Shown one piece after another: positions 39,459 through 48,601 of a stretch of DNA of 64,000 nucleotides. Position numbers and translations under genes: made by a program. Below the pieces are notes generated by a model that was given only the letters and a program-made list of their open reading frames with translations, was not told the origin of the DNA and searched no databases. This stretch comes from Caulobacter sp. (lineage in GTDB: Bacteria > Pseudomonadota > Alphaproteobacteria > Caulobacterales > Caulobacteraceae), in NCBI GenBank assembly GCA_030678995.1, contig JAUXTQ010000052.1, forward strand, positions 62,001 to 126,000, written 5' to 3'. Each line of letters begins with the position of its first letter. Position 1 is the stretch's first letter.

Positions 39459-41684
39459 ATGGCCGCCCGCCAGTTCCCCGGCATGGCGCTCGGCTGGGCG
39501 GTCATGTTCTCCGCCCTGGCCGCACAGGCCGCGCCGCCGCCGGAGCAAACCGTCGACCAGTGGGCCGACCAGCACCGCCAGATCTCCGGAGAATCCGGCG
39601 CGCGGATCACCGGCCAGTGGAGCACCCGGACCACGCCCTATCTGCGCCGCCCCATGCGGGTGGCGGGCGTGGACCACCCCGCGCCGTCGGCCTGGATGCG
39701 GTCCTCGGCCAAGGTCGGCAAGACGCAGGTCTCGCTCAACGTCCTGGCCCACTGCATCGACACCGCGCCGCGCTCGGCGATGGTCGTGCTGCCCAAGTCC
39801 GACAAGGTCACCGACTTCAACAACAAGACCTGGGAGCCGGCCGTCGAGGCCACCCCGAAGATCGCCCACAAGCTGCTGGGCACCAAGTCGCGCAGCCGGG
39901 CCGGGTCGAACAAGCGCACCAAACGGTTCCGCGGCGGATATCTGGCCTTCGCCAACGCCCAGGTCGAGAGCGAGCTGCAGTCCGACGACATCGGTCTGCT
40001 GATCTTCGAGGAACCCAGCTCCTACCCGCAGGACACCGGCGGGCGCGGCCATCCGGTCGACCAGGCCCGCAGCCGCCAGGATGCCTGGGCCGACGACCTC
40101 AAGGAGTGGGGCTCGGGAACCCCGGCCTTTGTCGGCGCCTGCCGGGTGACGGACGAGGTCGAGGCCCGCACCCAGGAGAAGTACTATCTGCCGTGCCCCC
40201 ACTGCGGCGCGCCGCAGCTGCTGGTCTGGGAGAACCGGACGGACTTCGAGGGGCGGCCCCACTTCACCTGCCAGTCAAACACCTGCGGCGCCCTGATCGG
40301 CCACGAGCACAAGCTGGCCATGCTCGACGCGGCGTGGCTGCTGGAGGAACAGGGCCTGGCCGGCTGGCTCGCCTGCTTCGAAAGCGAGGATCCGGAGAAC
40401 CCCGCGCCGCCGCCCTGCATCGAACCGGAGGACTGGGCCGCCTGGTATGCCGTTCGCGGCCCCGACACCGGCTCGAAACTCGAACGCCGCCACCCCTCGT
40501 TCGACGGCATCTGGCAGGCCTATTCGCCGTTCACCACCTGGGCGCGGATCTGGGAAAAATTCGAGGCTGCTGACCGCTCCGGCGAACCGGAGGACAAGGT
40601 CACCTTCTGGCAACAGGTCCTCGGGCGGCCGTTCGAGGCCGCCTACAACCGGCCCTCCGACCAGCTGCTGTTCGAGAAGCGCGAGGAAACCGGACGTATT
40701 GCCCAGCTGACCCGGCGGTCGGTCCCGCCCTGGGCCTGGGCCGTGTTCGGCACGGTCGATCTGCAAGGCGACCGTGCGGAGTGCGCCACCTGGGTGATGG
40801 GCCGCGAGCGCCGCATGGCCCGCATAGACTTCGACGTCGTCCCGATCTCCCCCAACGATCCGCGCTGCTGGGACGAGATCCGCCGCTACCTCGACCGCAC
40901 CTATGACGGTCCGCACCTCAAGACCCCGCTCGGCTTCGACCGTCGCGGCATCGACACCGGCGGCCACCACACCAGCCAGGCCTACGCCTTCTGTCTGCGC
41001 AACCCCGATGTCCTGGCCCTGAAGGGCAAACCCAACGACCGCGACGCCATGCCCTTCGACATGGGCACCAAGCGCCAGGTCCGCGTCGGCCGCCGGCTGC
41101 TGGGCATGGTCCAGCTCTACCTGGTCGGCACCCACATGGTGAAAAAGGCCATCTACTGGGGGCTGGGCCAGACGCTGGACAGCGTCGAGCGCGGTGAACT
41201 TCTCCCTGGCGTGGTCATGCTGGAGCCGGAGGCCACCGAGCGCGACTTCGCCCAGCTGTCCGGCGAGGTGCTCAAGCCCCGCGACCCGTCCAAGAAACGC
41301 AAGGAAGAGACCTGGGAGCCGGTCAAGGGCGTCCGCAACGAACAGCTGGACCTGGCGGTCTACGCCTACGCGCTGGGCACGTCGTTCTTCTATGACGGCA
41401 TGACGGACAAGGCCTGGGACGAGTTCATCGCCAAGCGTCGAGGCCCGAAGAAACTGCCGTTGGAGGCCGTGTGGGAGAGGAGTTCCACACCGGCCTCCGG
41501 CGTGACGGACGCCGCCTCTCCGGCTCTCGCGTCCGCCACACCGGCCCCGCCGCCCGTGGATGGCGCGGCGGGGCCGGGTCCCGACTTCCCCGTTTCAGGG
41601 GGGCCGAACCCGGTTCGGCGGCGCTCGCTTGAAGACCACCCGCTGGTCGCGGCCGCCCGCAGGGCGAGGGGAGACACCGTATGA
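39459..41684 (+). CDS. terminase large subunit (GpA family)
   Basis: 741 residues from the ATG at 39459, one base after the small-subunit stop. ATPase: Walker A-like SSAKVGKTQ, and FEEPSSYP as Walker B. A zinc-binding region follows (YLPCPHCGAPQ and TCQSNTCGAL). The nuclease domain has VDLQGDRAECATWVMG and later FDRRGIDTGGHHTSQAY. The order and motifs are those of lambda GpA, which cuts at cos and drives DNA into the head. A 60-residue disordered C-terminal tail contains one dispersed palindrome. The stop overlaps the gpW start. Confidence 0.95.
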   Translation: MAARQFPGMALGWAVMFSALAAQAAPPPEQTVDQWADQHRQISGESGARITGQWSTRTTPYLRRPMRVAGVDHPAPSAWMRSSAKVGKTQVSLNVLAHCIDTAPRSAMVVLPKSDKVTDFNNKTWEPAVEATPKIAHKLLGTKSRSRAGSNKRTKRFRGGYLAFANAQVESELQSDDIGLLIFEEPSSYPQDTGGRGHPVDQARSRQDAWADDLKEWGSGTPAFVGACRVTDEVEARTQEKYYLPCPHCGAPQLLVWENRTDFEGRPHFTCQSNTCGALIGHEHKLAMLDAAWLLEEQGLAGWLACFESEDPENPAPPPCIEPEDWAAWYAVRGPDTGSKLERRHPSFDGIWQAYSPFTTWARIWEKFEAADRSGEPEDKVTFWQQVLGRPFEAAYNRPSDQLLFEKREETGRIAQLTRRSVPPWAWAVFGTVDLQGDRAECATWVMGRERRMARIDFDVVPISPNDPRCWDEIRRYLDRTYDGPHLKTPLGFDRRGIDTGGHHTSQAYAFCLRNPDVLALKGKPNDRDAMPFDMGTKRQVRVGRRLLGMVQLYLVGTHMVKKAIYWGLGQTLDSVERGELLPGVVMLEPEATERDFAQLSGEVLKPRDPSKKRKEETWEPVKGVRNEQLDLAVYAYALGTSFFYDGMTDKAWDEFIAKRRGPKKLPLEAVWERSSTPASGVTDAASPALASATPAPPPVDGAAGPGPDFPVSGGPNPVRRRSLEDHPLVAAARRARGDTV
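41604..41618. repeat. dispersed palindrome copy 4
   Basis: CCGAACC-C-GGTTCGG, perfect 7-1-7, in the disordered C-terminal tail of the large terminase gene (read as Pro-Asn-Pro-Val-Arg). Confidence 0.7.
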
Positions 41685-41926
41685 GCTGGCGCGACACCCT
41701 CAGCGAGGCCCAATCCCGCCTGACCGCCCTCGAGGCGGCGGAGCTGAAGGTGCTGATCGGCGACCAGGTGGCGGAGGTTTCCTATGACGGCGGCGCCACC
41801 AAATGGGCCAAGGGCGCGACCCTGTCGGAGATCCGCGCGGCGATCGCCGAAACCCGCATGATGATCCAGCGCCTGTCCGGCGCCACCCGCACGGGCGGCG
41901 TCATCGCCCCGATCTTCGGCGACTGA
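41681..41926 (+). CDS. gpW-like head-tail joining protein
   Basis: 81 residues, the expected size for gpW/adaptor proteins. It has a helix DTLSEAQSRLTALEAAELKV, a short hairpin with EVSYDGGATKWAKGAT, and a second helix LSEIRAAIAETRMMIQRLSG, the alpha-beta-beta-alpha fold of lambda gpW. It sits between terminase and portal genes as in lambda. It joins the portal to the tail. Confidence 0.85.
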   Translation: MSWRDTLSEAQSRLTALEAAELKVLIGDQVAEVSYDGGATKWAKGATLSEIRAAIAETRMMIQRLSGATRTGGVIAPIFGD

Positions 41927-41931
41927 CGCTC

Positions 41932-43557
41932 ATGACCACGCCCCAGCTCCTTGGCCCCAACGGCGCGGTCCTGCCGGCCGGCATCGGCGCGGCGATCCGC
42001 GCCATGGCCTCGACCGACTTCTCCGCCGCCGCCGCCACGCGCGGCGGATCGGCCCGCGACCAGCACCTGGCCGGCTGGAACCCGCCCAACCTGTCGGCGG
42101 ACTCCTCCTGGCTGTGGAGCAAGGACCAGGCGGTCGCCCGGGTGCACGACCTGCTGGAGCGCGAGCCCTGGGCGCAGGGCGGCGTGGACCGCAAGATGGA
42201 CATGATCATCGGCGCCAGCTGGCGGCCGTCGATCAACCCCGATCACGAGGCCCTGGGCATCACCCTGGAACAGGCCGCCGACCTGGGCCGGGCCTATGAG
42301 CGGGCGTTCCGCGGCTGGTCGGAAGACCCCCTGTGGCGCGGCGATCTGGAAGAGGCCCAGAACTTCAGCTTCCAGCTGCACATGGTCACCATGGAGCAGC
42401 AGGTCGGCGGCGACGGCCTGGGCGTCCTGCGCTGGAAACCCGATCGCGGCTGGGCCTATGGCACGGCGTTGCAGATCATCGACGCGACCCGCCTCTCCAC
42501 CCCCATGGGCCGTCCGGAATCGGACACCCTGCGCGGCGGGGTGGAGCTGAACAATGACGGCGCGGCCAGCGCCTATCACTTCCGCAACCGCCATCCGGGC
42601 GACCTTTTCCTGGGCACATCGGTCGGCGCCTATACCTGGGAGCGTGTCGAACGCCGCGAGCCCTGGGGTCGCCCGAAAGTCCTGCACCTCTACGCCAAGG
42701 ACCGCCCGGGTCAGACGCGCGGCGTCTCCCGCCTGGTGGCGGCGCTGAGCCGGTTCAAGGGCCTTTCCCGCTACAGCGAGGCGGAACTGGGCAACGCGGT
42801 GATGAACGCCCTGTTCGCGGCGACGATCACCTCCAGCTTCGATCCGGCGGTCGCCGAACAGCACCTGACCGCCAACGCCACGGCCGGCTATCACGAGCTG
42901 CGCGAGACGGTCTATGACGCCAATCCGCCGATGATGGGCGGGGTGCGGATCCAGCACCTGTTCCCCGGCGATGATCTGAAATTCCTGACCACGGGCCGCG
43001 AGGCCGGCGGCTTCGCCCAGTTCACCATGACCTTCCTGCGCTCGATCGCGGCGGGCCTGGGCATCATGTACGAGCAGCTGACCGGCGACTGGTCCCAGGT
43101 CAACTACAGCGCCGCGCGCTTCGCCTTCATCGATATCTGGCGCGGGATCCAGAAGGACCGCGCGCGGGTGGCCATGATGTTCGCCACCCCGGTCCTGCTG
43201 GCGGTGCTGGAAGACGCGATCGACGCCGGCCTGGTCGATCTGCCCGCCGGCTGCCCGGGCCTGTACGAGGCGCCCGCCGCTCATCTGCGGGTCAAGTGGA
43301 TCGGCCCGGCTCGTGGCTGGGTGGACCCGGTCAAGGAACCGGCCGGCGCGCTGCTGCAAATGGCGCTGGGCGCGACCACGGGCGAGGATATCGCCGCCGA
43401 CCAGGGCAACGAGCTGGACCGCAACATCCCCATCCTGGCCGCCGAGGCCAAGCGGTGGAAGGAAGCCGGCCTGATGCCACCCTCGATGGCCGACATGATC
43501 GCCGCCGTCCAGGCGGTGGACACCCAACCCGAACCCGCCCGTCAGCCGGCGGCATAG
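41932..43557 (+). CDS. portal protein (lambda gpB family)
   Basis: 541 residues from the ATG at 41932. Lambda-portal hallmarks are seen: ARVHDLLEREPWAQGGVDRK, PDRGWAYGTALQIIDATRL, FRNRHPGDLF, a central helix with TRGVSRLVAALSRFKGLSR and LTGDWSQVNYSAARFAFIDI. Twelve copies form the DNA gate of the procapsid and anchor the terminase. It starts 5 nt after the gpW stop and is followed within 10 nt by the protease gene. Confidence 0.95.
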   Translation: MTTPQLLGPNGAVLPAGIGAAIRAMASTDFSAAAATRGGSARDQHLAGWNPPNLSADSSWLWSKDQAVARVHDLLEREPWAQGGVDRKMDMIIGASWRPSINPDHEALGITLEQAADLGRAYERAFRGWSEDPLWRGDLEEAQNFSFQLHMVTMEQQVGGDGLGVLRWKPDRGWAYGTALQIIDATRLSTPMGRPESDTLRGGVELNNDGAASAYHFRNRHPGDLFLGTSVGAYTWERVERREPWGRPKVLHLYAKDRPGQTRGVSRLVAALSRFKGLSRYSEAELGNAVMNALFAATITSSFDPAVAEQHLTANATAGYHELRETVYDANPPMMGGVRIQHLFPGDDLKFLTTGREAGGFAQFTMTFLRSIAAGLGIMYEQLTGDWSQVNYSAARFAFIDIWRGIQKDRARVAMMFATPVLLAVLEDAIDAGLVDLPAGCPGLYEAPAAHLRVKWIGPARGWVDPVKEPAGALLQMALGATTGEDIAADQGNELDRNIPILAAEAKRWKEAGLMPPSMADMIAAVQAVDTQPEPARQPAA

Positions 43558-43567
43558 GACCCACCCC

Positions 43568-45040
43568 ATGCGCTTCACCTTTCTCACCTCGGCCGCCTCG
43601 GCCTTCGAGGGCCGCGCCCTGTGCGTCCGGCCGGACGCGATCCCGGGCATGGTCTCGCATCTGGCGCGGGTGGCGGGACTAATCGATGACGACCCCGCCC
43701 CTGCCGGGCTCGGCGGGTTGATCGCATCCCTCCGCGGCGGCGCCGCCCGGACGCGCCAGGCCCCGGCCGGGGCGCTGGCCATGGCGTCCGGAACGCCGGG
43801 CGCCATCCGCATGCCCTACGGCGAGCGGGTGGAGGGGGTGGCGGTGATCCGCATCGAGGGCTGTCTTTGGCAGGAAGCCTGGACGGTCAGCTGGGGTGGC
43901 GAAACCTTTCTGCTGGCCGATGGCTATGACCGCGTCGTGTCCGCCGTGACCGCCGCCGTGAACGACGGCGAGGCCCATGCGGTGCTGCTGGACGTGCGCT
44001 CGCCCGGCGGGGTGGTGGCCGGGATGTTCGAGGCCATGGACGCCATCGCCGCTCTCAGCCAGCGCCAGGGCGGGCCCAAGCCCATCGTCGCTCACGCCAA
44101 TGACCTGGCCTGTTCGGCGGCCTACGGGCTGGTCAGCCAGTGCGACCGTATCGAGGCCGCCCAGTCCTCCCTGACGGGCAATGTCGGATCCTGCCGCTCG
44201 CACTACAGCTTCGCCGACTACCTGGCGAAGGAGGGCGTCAAGCCGACCCTGTTCAAATCCCACGCCCTGAAGGGCGGGGGCAGCCCGGACTTCGAACTCG
44301 ATCCGGGTTCGGCGGCGCTGTTCGACGCCGAGGTCCGGCACGGGTCGGCCAACCTGGTCGCACGGGTGTGCGCCTCGCGCGGGCTGGAGCCCGATGCCGT
44401 CAACGCCCTCGAGGCGGGGTGGTTCATCCCGCCGGTCTCCCTCTCCCACGGCCTGATCGATGGCGTGTCGGCCTTCGCCGATTGCCTCGCCGGCCTGGCC
44501 GCCCAATCCACCCCCGCGGCTTCCGCCGCCCCCGCTTCGACCCAGGAGATGAACATGAAGCGCACCGAAGTGCTGGCGGCCCTCGCGGCGGCCAACCTGA
44601 CCGCCGCCCAGATCGCGGCCGTCTCGGCCGAACTGCCGGCCGAGGACGAGGAAGACCAGCCCGCCGAAGAGGCCGCCGCCGAGGGCGAGGATGACGCCCC
44701 CGCCGAGGGTGAGGAAAACGAACCCGCCGCCGCCGAGGGCGAGGATCCCGCCGACGACGAGGAAGACAAGGTCGACGCCAAGACGGCCAAGGCCATCCTC
44801 GCCCTGCCGGAAGCCAAGGGCCGCGAAGCCCTGGCCCAGAAGCTGGCCTTCACCCCCGGCATGTCCACGGCCACGGCGAAGGAGCTGCTGGCCAGCGCCG
44901 CCCGCTCCGGCGGCCTGCGCGCCGACATGCAGGGCCGCGACCCGGCGCTGTCGGCTGGCGGGGCGGGTGGCCCGATTGATCTCGGCGCTATGCTGGTGGC
45001 CGACGCCAAGGACCGCGCCGCCGCCCGCAAGGCCGCTTGA
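43568..45040 (+). CDS. head maturation protease with embedded scaffold (S49 family)
   Basis: 490 residues. The S49/ClpP-like protease spans about 85-310: VAVIRIEGCLW, DVRSPGGVVAGM, then the nucleophile Ser183 in DLACSAAYGL and a Lys near 230-235 (FKSHALKGGGSP). Residues 329-490 are an acidic, Glu/Asp-rich scaffold-like part followed by a folded tail. As in lambda C, the long product is both protease and scaffold; the short product starts internally (see 44555). Confidence 0.9.
   Translation: MRFTFLTSAASAFEGRALCVRPDAIPGMVSHLARVAGLIDDDPAPAGLGGLIASLRGGAARTRQAPAGALAMASGTPGAIRMPYGERVEGVAVIRIEGCLWQEAWTVSWGGETFLLADGYDRVVSAVTAAVNDGEAHAVLLDVRSPGGVVAGMFEAMDAIAALSQRQGGPKPIVAHANDLACSAAYGLVSQCDRIEAAQSSLTGNVGSCRSHYSFADYLAKEGVKPTLFKSHALKGGGSPDFELDPGSAALFDAEVRHGSANLVARVCASRGLEPDAVNALEAGWFIPPVSLSHGLIDGVSAFADCLAGLAAQSTPAASAAPASTQEMNMKRTEVLAALAAANLTAAQIAAVSAELPAEDEEDQPAEEAAAEGEDDAPAEGEENEPAAAEGEDPADDEEDKVDAKTAKAILALPEAKGREALAQKLAFTPGMSTATAKELLASAARSGGLRADMQGRDPALSAGGAGGPIDLGAMLVADAKDRAAARKAA
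44555..45040 (+). CDS. internal scaffold protein (Nu3-like, in-frame start)
   Basis: An in-frame ATG at 44555 has AGGAG six bases upstream, a very good ribosome-binding site, and begins MKRTEVLAALAAANLTAAQI. The 161-residue product is acidic and would serve as the procapsid scaffold. A second ATG at 44549 lies right on the AGGAG. Lambda makes Nu3 from an internal start of gene C in just this way. Confidence 0.7.
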   Translation: MKRTEVLAALAAANLTAAQIAAVSAELPAEDEEDQPAEEAAAEGEDDAPAEGEENEPAAAEGEDPADDEEDKVDAKTAKAILALPEAKGREALAQKLAFTPGMSTATAKELLASAARSGGLRADMQGRDPALSAGGAGGPIDLGAMLVADAKDRAAARKAA

Positions 45041-45102
45041 CCAACACCGGCCGGCGGCCGGTCCACCGCCGATCATCCCTCTAAACAGACAGGAGACGTC
45101 CG

Positions 45103-45807
45103 ATGGATGTCGTGAAGATTATCGCCCCGAAGACCCTCGGCGCGCTGTTGCTCAAGGAATACGATCCCGACTTCTGCCGGGAAAGTGTGACCGTCCTGGC
45201 CGGCTCCGGCGCCGTGCGCCCGGTCCGCCAGTTCGCCGTGGTGGCCAAGGTCGATCTCGGGGCGGCCACGGTCACCGCCGGGGCCTGTGTCTCTGGCACG
45301 GGCGGCACGGCCGGCGACGGCGCGATCGGCACGGTCACCGCCGACGCCGGCGCCCAGGAGGGCGACTACGAGCAGGTGTTTATCGAGCCCACCGCCAACC
45401 TGGGCACGTTCGAGCTGTTTCGCCCGGACGGAACGCTTGATGGCACCGGCGTCGTCGGCACGGCCTACAACGGCATGCTGAACTTCACCCAGGCCGACGG
45501 CGCCAACGACTTCGTGGCCGGCGACCGCCGCACGATCAACGTCGATTACGCCGCCGGCTCCGGCAAGTATGTCGAGGTTGACCTGGCCGCCACCGACGGC
45601 AAGCAGACCACCGTCGGCATCAACCTGTTCGAGGCCGAGGCCCCGGACGGGACGGACACCGTGACGACCATCCTCAAGCGCGGCCCGGCGATCTACGACG
45701 CCAACGAGCTGGTCTATCCGGCGGGCGCGACCACCGACCAGAAGACGGCCATCCGCGCCGCCCTGGCGGCCCTCAACCCGCCGATCATCGCCCGCGTCAC
45801 GGGCTGA
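45103..45807 (+). CDS. head decoration protein (gpD-like)
   Basis: 234 residues, started at the ATG preceded by AGGAGA. LLLKEYDPDFCRESVTVLAG and PVRQFAVVAKVDLGAATVTA are typical of head-decoration proteins of the lambda D family, with a Gly/Thr-rich middle and a 100-residue extra domain compared with lambda D (110 residues). It sits between protease and capsid genes as in lambda and would stabilise the expanded shell. Confidence 0.8.
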   Translation: MDVVKIIAPKTLGALLLKEYDPDFCRESVTVLAGSGAVRPVRQFAVVAKVDLGAATVTAGACVSGTGGTAGDGAIGTVTADAGAQEGDYEQVFIEPTANLGTFELFRPDGTLDGTGVVGTAYNGMLNFTQADGANDFVAGDRRTINVDYAAGSGKYVEVDLAATDGKQTTVGINLFEAEAPDGTDTVTTILKRGPAIYDANELVYPAGATTDQKTAIRAALAALNPPIIARVTG

Positions 45808-45832
45808 CCGGCGACCCATCTCCACGCCTAGG

Positions 45833-45867
45833 GGGCCGGCGGCGAGACCTTCGGGTGTCGCCGGCCC
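45833..45867 (+). terminator. hairpin between decoration and capsid genes
   Basis: Arms GGGCCGGCG (45833-45841) and CGCCGGCCC (45859-45867) with a 17-nt loop, no T-run. In this place it more likely tunes mRNA levels or stability than ends transcription. Confidence 0.45.
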
Positions 45868-45900
45868 ATCCGACCGGCCCCTCCCTGAAAGGCTGAGACC

Positions 45901-46968
45901 ATGACCACCACCGTTATCACCGATACCCCCGAAATTGTGCTTCCGTTCACCGGCGTCCACTACACCAACGCCATCAACCAGCTGCCCTCGCAGTTCGGCC
46001 AGATGGCGGCCGAGGGGATGTTCCCCGTTGAGCCGATGGCCAGCGCCCTCGTCGAGGTCGACATCAGCGCCGGCGTGATCAGCGCCCTGCCGGTCACTGA
46101 CCCGGAAGCCCCCTCGACCTTCTCGCGCAAGAACACCGAGGAGGCCCGGTATTTCCGCGTGCCGAACATCAGCCACCTGCATACCCTCAAGGCGGCCGAC
46201 ATTCGCGGCATCCTTGAAAAGGCGGCCCGCTCGGCCAACCCCAAGACGCTGATCGGCGAAACCAACAAGGAGCTGATCAAGCTGCGGCGCAAGGCCGACA
46301 TCACCCTGGAACTGATGCGCACCTCGGCGCTCAAGGGCGTGGTGGTCGATGGCGCGGGGACGGAGATCTACAACTTCTTCACCGCCTTCGGTGTGACCAA
46401 GAAGGTGGTCTACTTCGATCTGGGCACGACCACCACCAAGGTGCTCGACAAGTGCCAGGAGGTCATCGGCCATATCGAGGACAACCTCTCGGACGAGACC
46501 ATGACCAACGTGGCGGCCAAGGTCTCGACCCAGTTCTTCAACAAGCTGATCGGCCATGCCAAGGTCGAGCCCTACTGGCTGAACTGGCAGGCCGCTTCGG
46601 CCCTTGCCAATCCGGCGACCATCATGGACGGCCAGTATCGCCCCCGCATCTTCACCTTCGGCAACATCACCTTCGTCGAGAACTCGGCCAATGTGCCGAT
46701 GTGGGGCGGATCTTCCTCGCGGATCATCACCGCGGGCCTGGGCCACGCCTATCCGGTCGGCACCGGCGACACCCACTACACCTATGCTGCGCCGCCGGTG
46801 GACATCCGGGCTCTCAATGCGCCGGGCTCGTCCGACACCGACCTGCTGCATGTGACCGACAAATACCTCGATCACGGCGCCGGCCTGGAGCTGAAGGGCC
46901 AAATGAACTGCCTGCCGCTGTGGCGGCGTCCGGCCCTGCTGGTCGAGCTAAGCGACGCGGCCTCGTAA
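45901..46968 (+). CDS. major capsid protein (gpE family)
   Basis: 355 residues, close to lambda E (341). Phage_cap_E features: opening PFTGVHYTNAINQLPSQFGQ, SALPVTDPEAPSTFSRKNTE, the interior KADITLELMRTSALKGVVVD and ITFVENSANVPMWGG, and a C-terminal domain with YLDHGAGLELKGQMNCLPLW. It forms the HK97-fold icosahedral shell. AAAGG lies 9 nt upstream of the ATG. The hairpin before it may give it a separate, more stable mRNA. Confidence 0.95.
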   Translation: MTTTVITDTPEIVLPFTGVHYTNAINQLPSQFGQMAAEGMFPVEPMASALVEVDISAGVISALPVTDPEAPSTFSRKNTEEARYFRVPNISHLHTLKAADIRGILEKAARSANPKTLIGETNKELIKLRRKADITLELMRTSALKGVVVDGAGTEIYNFFTAFGVTKKVVYFDLGTTTTKVLDKCQEVIGHIEDNLSDETMTNVAAKVSTQFFNKLIGHAKVEPYWLNWQAASALANPATIMDGQYRPRIFTFGNITFVENSANVPMWGGSSSRIITAGLGHAYPVGTGDTHYTYAAPPVDIRALNAPGSSDTDLLHVTDKYLDHGAGLELKGQMNCLPLWRRPALLVELSDAAS

Positions 46969-47001
46969 GCCCGCGCTCGCGCCGCTCCGGCTCCCGCCCC
47001 C

Positions 47002-47352
47002 ATGAACCCCGCCCACGCCGCCCTGGTCGCCGCCACGCTTCGCGAGAAGCGTTTCGTCGATGTGGAGGTGCGCGCCATGTCATCCGATGCCTGGCGCACG
47101 GTGCGGGGGGAAGAGGGGCGGGGGTCCGGCCGGCAAAGCTTCGAGGGGTTCGCCACCGGCTTCGTGGAAGACCAGGATGTGGTCACCCTGATGGTCGAGG
47201 ACTTCCCCGACGGCCGGCCCGTCGAGGGCTGGCAGGTGCGCTTTCAGGACCTTGTCACGCTGGAATACCGCGTCCGGCCGATCTCGGGTTCGGTGGAAAC
47301 CGGCGACAAGGCGGGCCTGTTGCTGCGCGCGCCGCTCGGCCCGGTTCTCTAG
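47002..47352 (+). CDS. hypothetical head-tail connector protein
   Basis: 116 residues. Small beta-rich protein: RFVDVEVRAMSSDAWRTVRG, FVEDQDVVTLMVEDFPDGRP, WQVRFQDLVTLEYRVRPISG. It lies between capsid and tail-completion genes, so it is most likely the head-tail stopper or adaptor (in the place of lambda FII). No specific family assigned. Confidence 0.65.
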   Translation: MNPAHAALVAATLREKRFVDVEVRAMSSDAWRTVRGEEGRGSGRQSFEGFATGFVEDQDVVTLMVEDFPDGRPVEGWQVRFQDLVTLEYRVRPISGSVETGDKAGLLLRAPLGPVL

Positions 47353-47369
47353 CTCGCGAGGCCCCGGCC

Positions 47370-48089
47370 ATGACCGACCTGCGGCTGGGGTTCGCCATCC
47401 AGGGGGATTTGGAGCGGTGGTCGGCGCAGGTGCGGGAGACCACCCTGCGGGCGATCAAGGCCTCGGCCCTGGAGACCGGGGTGCGCGGCCAGGAGATCCT
47501 GCGCGGCGAGGTGCTGGGCGCCCGGCTGGGCCAGGGCCTGGCCAATGCCTGGCGGCTGGACGTCTATCCGCCCGGCCAGAAGCTGGCCTGGGAACCGACG
47601 GTGTTCCTGCACCACAACGCCGGCCACATTATCGAGGCCTTCACCAAAGGCGAGCCGATCAAGGGCGAGCGTGGCCTGCTGGCCGTGCCGATCCCCGGCA
47701 GCCCGGCCTATGACATGAAGGTTCCCCGCCGGGGCGGCAAGCGCGTGGCGGCGGTCGAGGCGCGGTTCGGGCCCTTGCGGCTGGTGGTGCTCAAGGGCGG
47801 TCTGAAGATGCTGGTGGCCTCGGGCCGCCAGAACAAGTCCGGCAATCTCGTGCCGCTGGCCAAGGTGCGGCACCGGGGATCGGGGGCCACCTTCACCCCC
47901 CTGAACCAGCCCCGGGCGGAGATCCCGATGTTCTGGCTGGTCCCCCAGGTGCGGCTGGAGCCGCGCCTGCACTGGCCCCGCCTGGCCCAGCAGATCGAGG
48001 CCGCCTACGGCCCGGCCATGGAGGCCAACCTGCGGCGCTTCTACGCGGCCATGGAGGCGGCGGCGGACAGCCGCCGGCAGGCGGCGTGA
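47370..48089 (+). CDS. tail completion/minor tail protein (DUF6441-like)
   Basis: 239 residues. It has an N-terminal helix, AIQGDLERWSAQVRETTLRA, and then LGQGLANAWRLDVYPPGQKL. A central beta region contains SGRQNKSGNLVPLAKVRH and FWLVPQVRLEPRLHWPRLAQ. This looks like the DUF6441 family of alphaproteobacterial phages, which fills the HK97 gp10/lambda Z place. It would join the tail tube end to the connector. Family name given from memory. Confidence 0.65.
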   Translation: MTDLRLGFAIQGDLERWSAQVRETTLRAIKASALETGVRGQEILRGEVLGARLGQGLANAWRLDVYPPGQKLAWEPTVFLHHNAGHIIEAFTKGEPIKGERGLLAVPIPGSPAYDMKVPRRGGKRVAAVEARFGPLRLVVLKGGLKMLVASGRQNKSGNLVPLAKVRHRGSGATFTPLNQPRAEIPMFWLVPQVRLEPRLHWPRLAQQIEAAYGPAMEANLRRFYAAMEAAADSRRQAA

Positions 48090-48129
48090 TCGACCCCCGC
48101 CCGGCGCCGGGCGCGAAAGGCTTCCAGGC

Positions 48130-48591
48130 ATGACCGACCGCACCACCGTTGACCTGGCCCATGACGCCCTGGTGGCGCTGTTCCAGGGCGCCTTGCCGGA
48201 TATCACCCCGACCCGCGACCGCGCCATTCCGCGCCTTGACGAGGGCCAGTTCGGCTTCCTCAACGTGGTGCTGTCGGGCCAGCCGCCGCAGGTTCAGGCC
48301 GAGTGCATGGGCCTGGTGGAAGACGAGGTCGAGGTCGAGTTCGTCCAGACCTTCAACGTCGAATGGATCGTCCGCAACGTCGATGACGACGCCCGCGATG
48401 CGCTGTTCGGCCAGGGCCTGCGGGCCATCGAAACGGCGATCCGCGCCAACCTGACCCTTGGCGGCCAGGCCCTGGGCATGACCATCGGCCCGCCGGTCTA
48501 TGAGACGGCGGTCACCGCGCAAAGCCCGGCCACCCGCGCCGCCCTTGTCCCCGTCCGCGTCGCCCTGCGCGGCGTGACGATGCTCAGCTAG
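48130..48591 (+). CDS. tail terminator protein
   Basis: 153 residues. The fold resembles lambda gpU: an N-terminal helix AHDALVALFQGALPDI, then strands VEVEFVQTFNVEWIVRN and a helix FGQGLRAIETAIRANLTLGG, ending in RVALRGVTMLS. Located between the completion protein and the tube protein, as for tail terminators that cap the growing tube. The family call rests mainly on position and size. Confidence 0.65.
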   Translation: MTDRTTVDLAHDALVALFQGALPDITPTRDRAIPRLDEGQFGFLNVVLSGQPPQVQAECMGLVEDEVEVEFVQTFNVEWIVRNVDDDARDALFGQGLRAIETAIRANLTLGGQALGMTIGPPVYETAVTAQSPATRAALVPVRVALRGVTMLS

Positions 48592-48601
48592 GAGGCCGTC
48601 C

